Source: Paragorgia papillata (Eukaryota > Cnidaria > Anthozoa > Scleralcyonacea > Coralliidae). From it: DNA of 64,000 nt. The notes beneath the pieces are model-generated. The model had not been told where the DNA came from. It saw only the letters and a list, made by a program, of their open reading frames with translations, and did not search any database. Position 1 is the first letter of the stretch, and each line of letters opens with the position of its first letter. The stretch spans positions 1,789,001 to 1,853,000 of the forward strand of contig JAWNZC010000345.1 of assembly GCA_035771165.1 (NCBI GenBank). The letters run 5' to 3'. The position numbers and the translations under genes are program-made. Shown here one piece after another: positions 63,961-64,000 of this stretch.

Positions 63961-64000
63961 ATCACCTTTTCTTCAACGAGTTTTGAAATGAAGCTTTGCA

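Overview
The window looks like nuclear DNA of an anthozoan cnidarian, most likely a coral. This is an inference from the gene content: a 5-LOX-like PLAT-lipoxygenase family with a glycine at the stereocontrol site, intronless class A GPCR and heparan-sulfate 3-O-sulfotransferase genes, and cnidarian-type BEL/Pao, LINE and DNA transposon remnants. Genes have GT-AG introns, and most of the sequence is repeat. There are no bacterial, CRISPR or phage features.

Layout. 1-1.9 kb is repeat-rich flank. 1902-3125 (+) is a single-exon rhodopsin-type GPCR. 3.3-4.5 kb is micro/minisatellite and fold-back elements. 5317-6687 (+) is a single-exon HS 3-O-sulfotransferase. 6.9-10.2 kb is a broken chromo-barrel gene (+) next to a broken transposon-encoded gene (-). 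10.8-15.8 kb is a field of nested non-autonomous DNA transposons, one carrying two exon-like open segments.

From 15.8 kb on, the minus strand holds a tandem array of four lipoxygenase genes. Copy A (15847-18378) is a pseudogene that keeps exons 3, 4 and 7 and has a transposon in exon 3. Copy B (20801-28920) and copy C (40468-47837) are intact seven-exon genes, each encoding 683 aa. Copy D (60579-62904) shows its last two exons; the rest lies beyond the right edge or is lost. B and C keep all five iron ligands (His368, His373, His560, Asn564, C-terminal Ile683) and Gly416 at the Coffa position, which predicts R-stereospecific oxygenation. B and C lie in large duplicated blocks, and many mobile elements occur in only one block, so the empty sister copy shows the exact insertion site and target duplication (TTAA, TTA/TAA or 8 bp).

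Between and beyond the copies are LINE 3' ends, a 1.85-kb TA-flanked transposon with long inverted ends, a decayed DUF3504/Crypton-like tyrosine-recombinase gene (53.5-55.1 kb), a truncated BEL/Pao element (56.2-60.2 kb) broken by other insertions, a 5S-rRNA-derived SINE inside copy D, and a possible viral-tegument/OTU-like cysteine-peptidase ORF near the right end. The genes do not form an operon. The shared theme is birth, duplication and decay of a lipoxygenase cluster under heavy transposon traffic.
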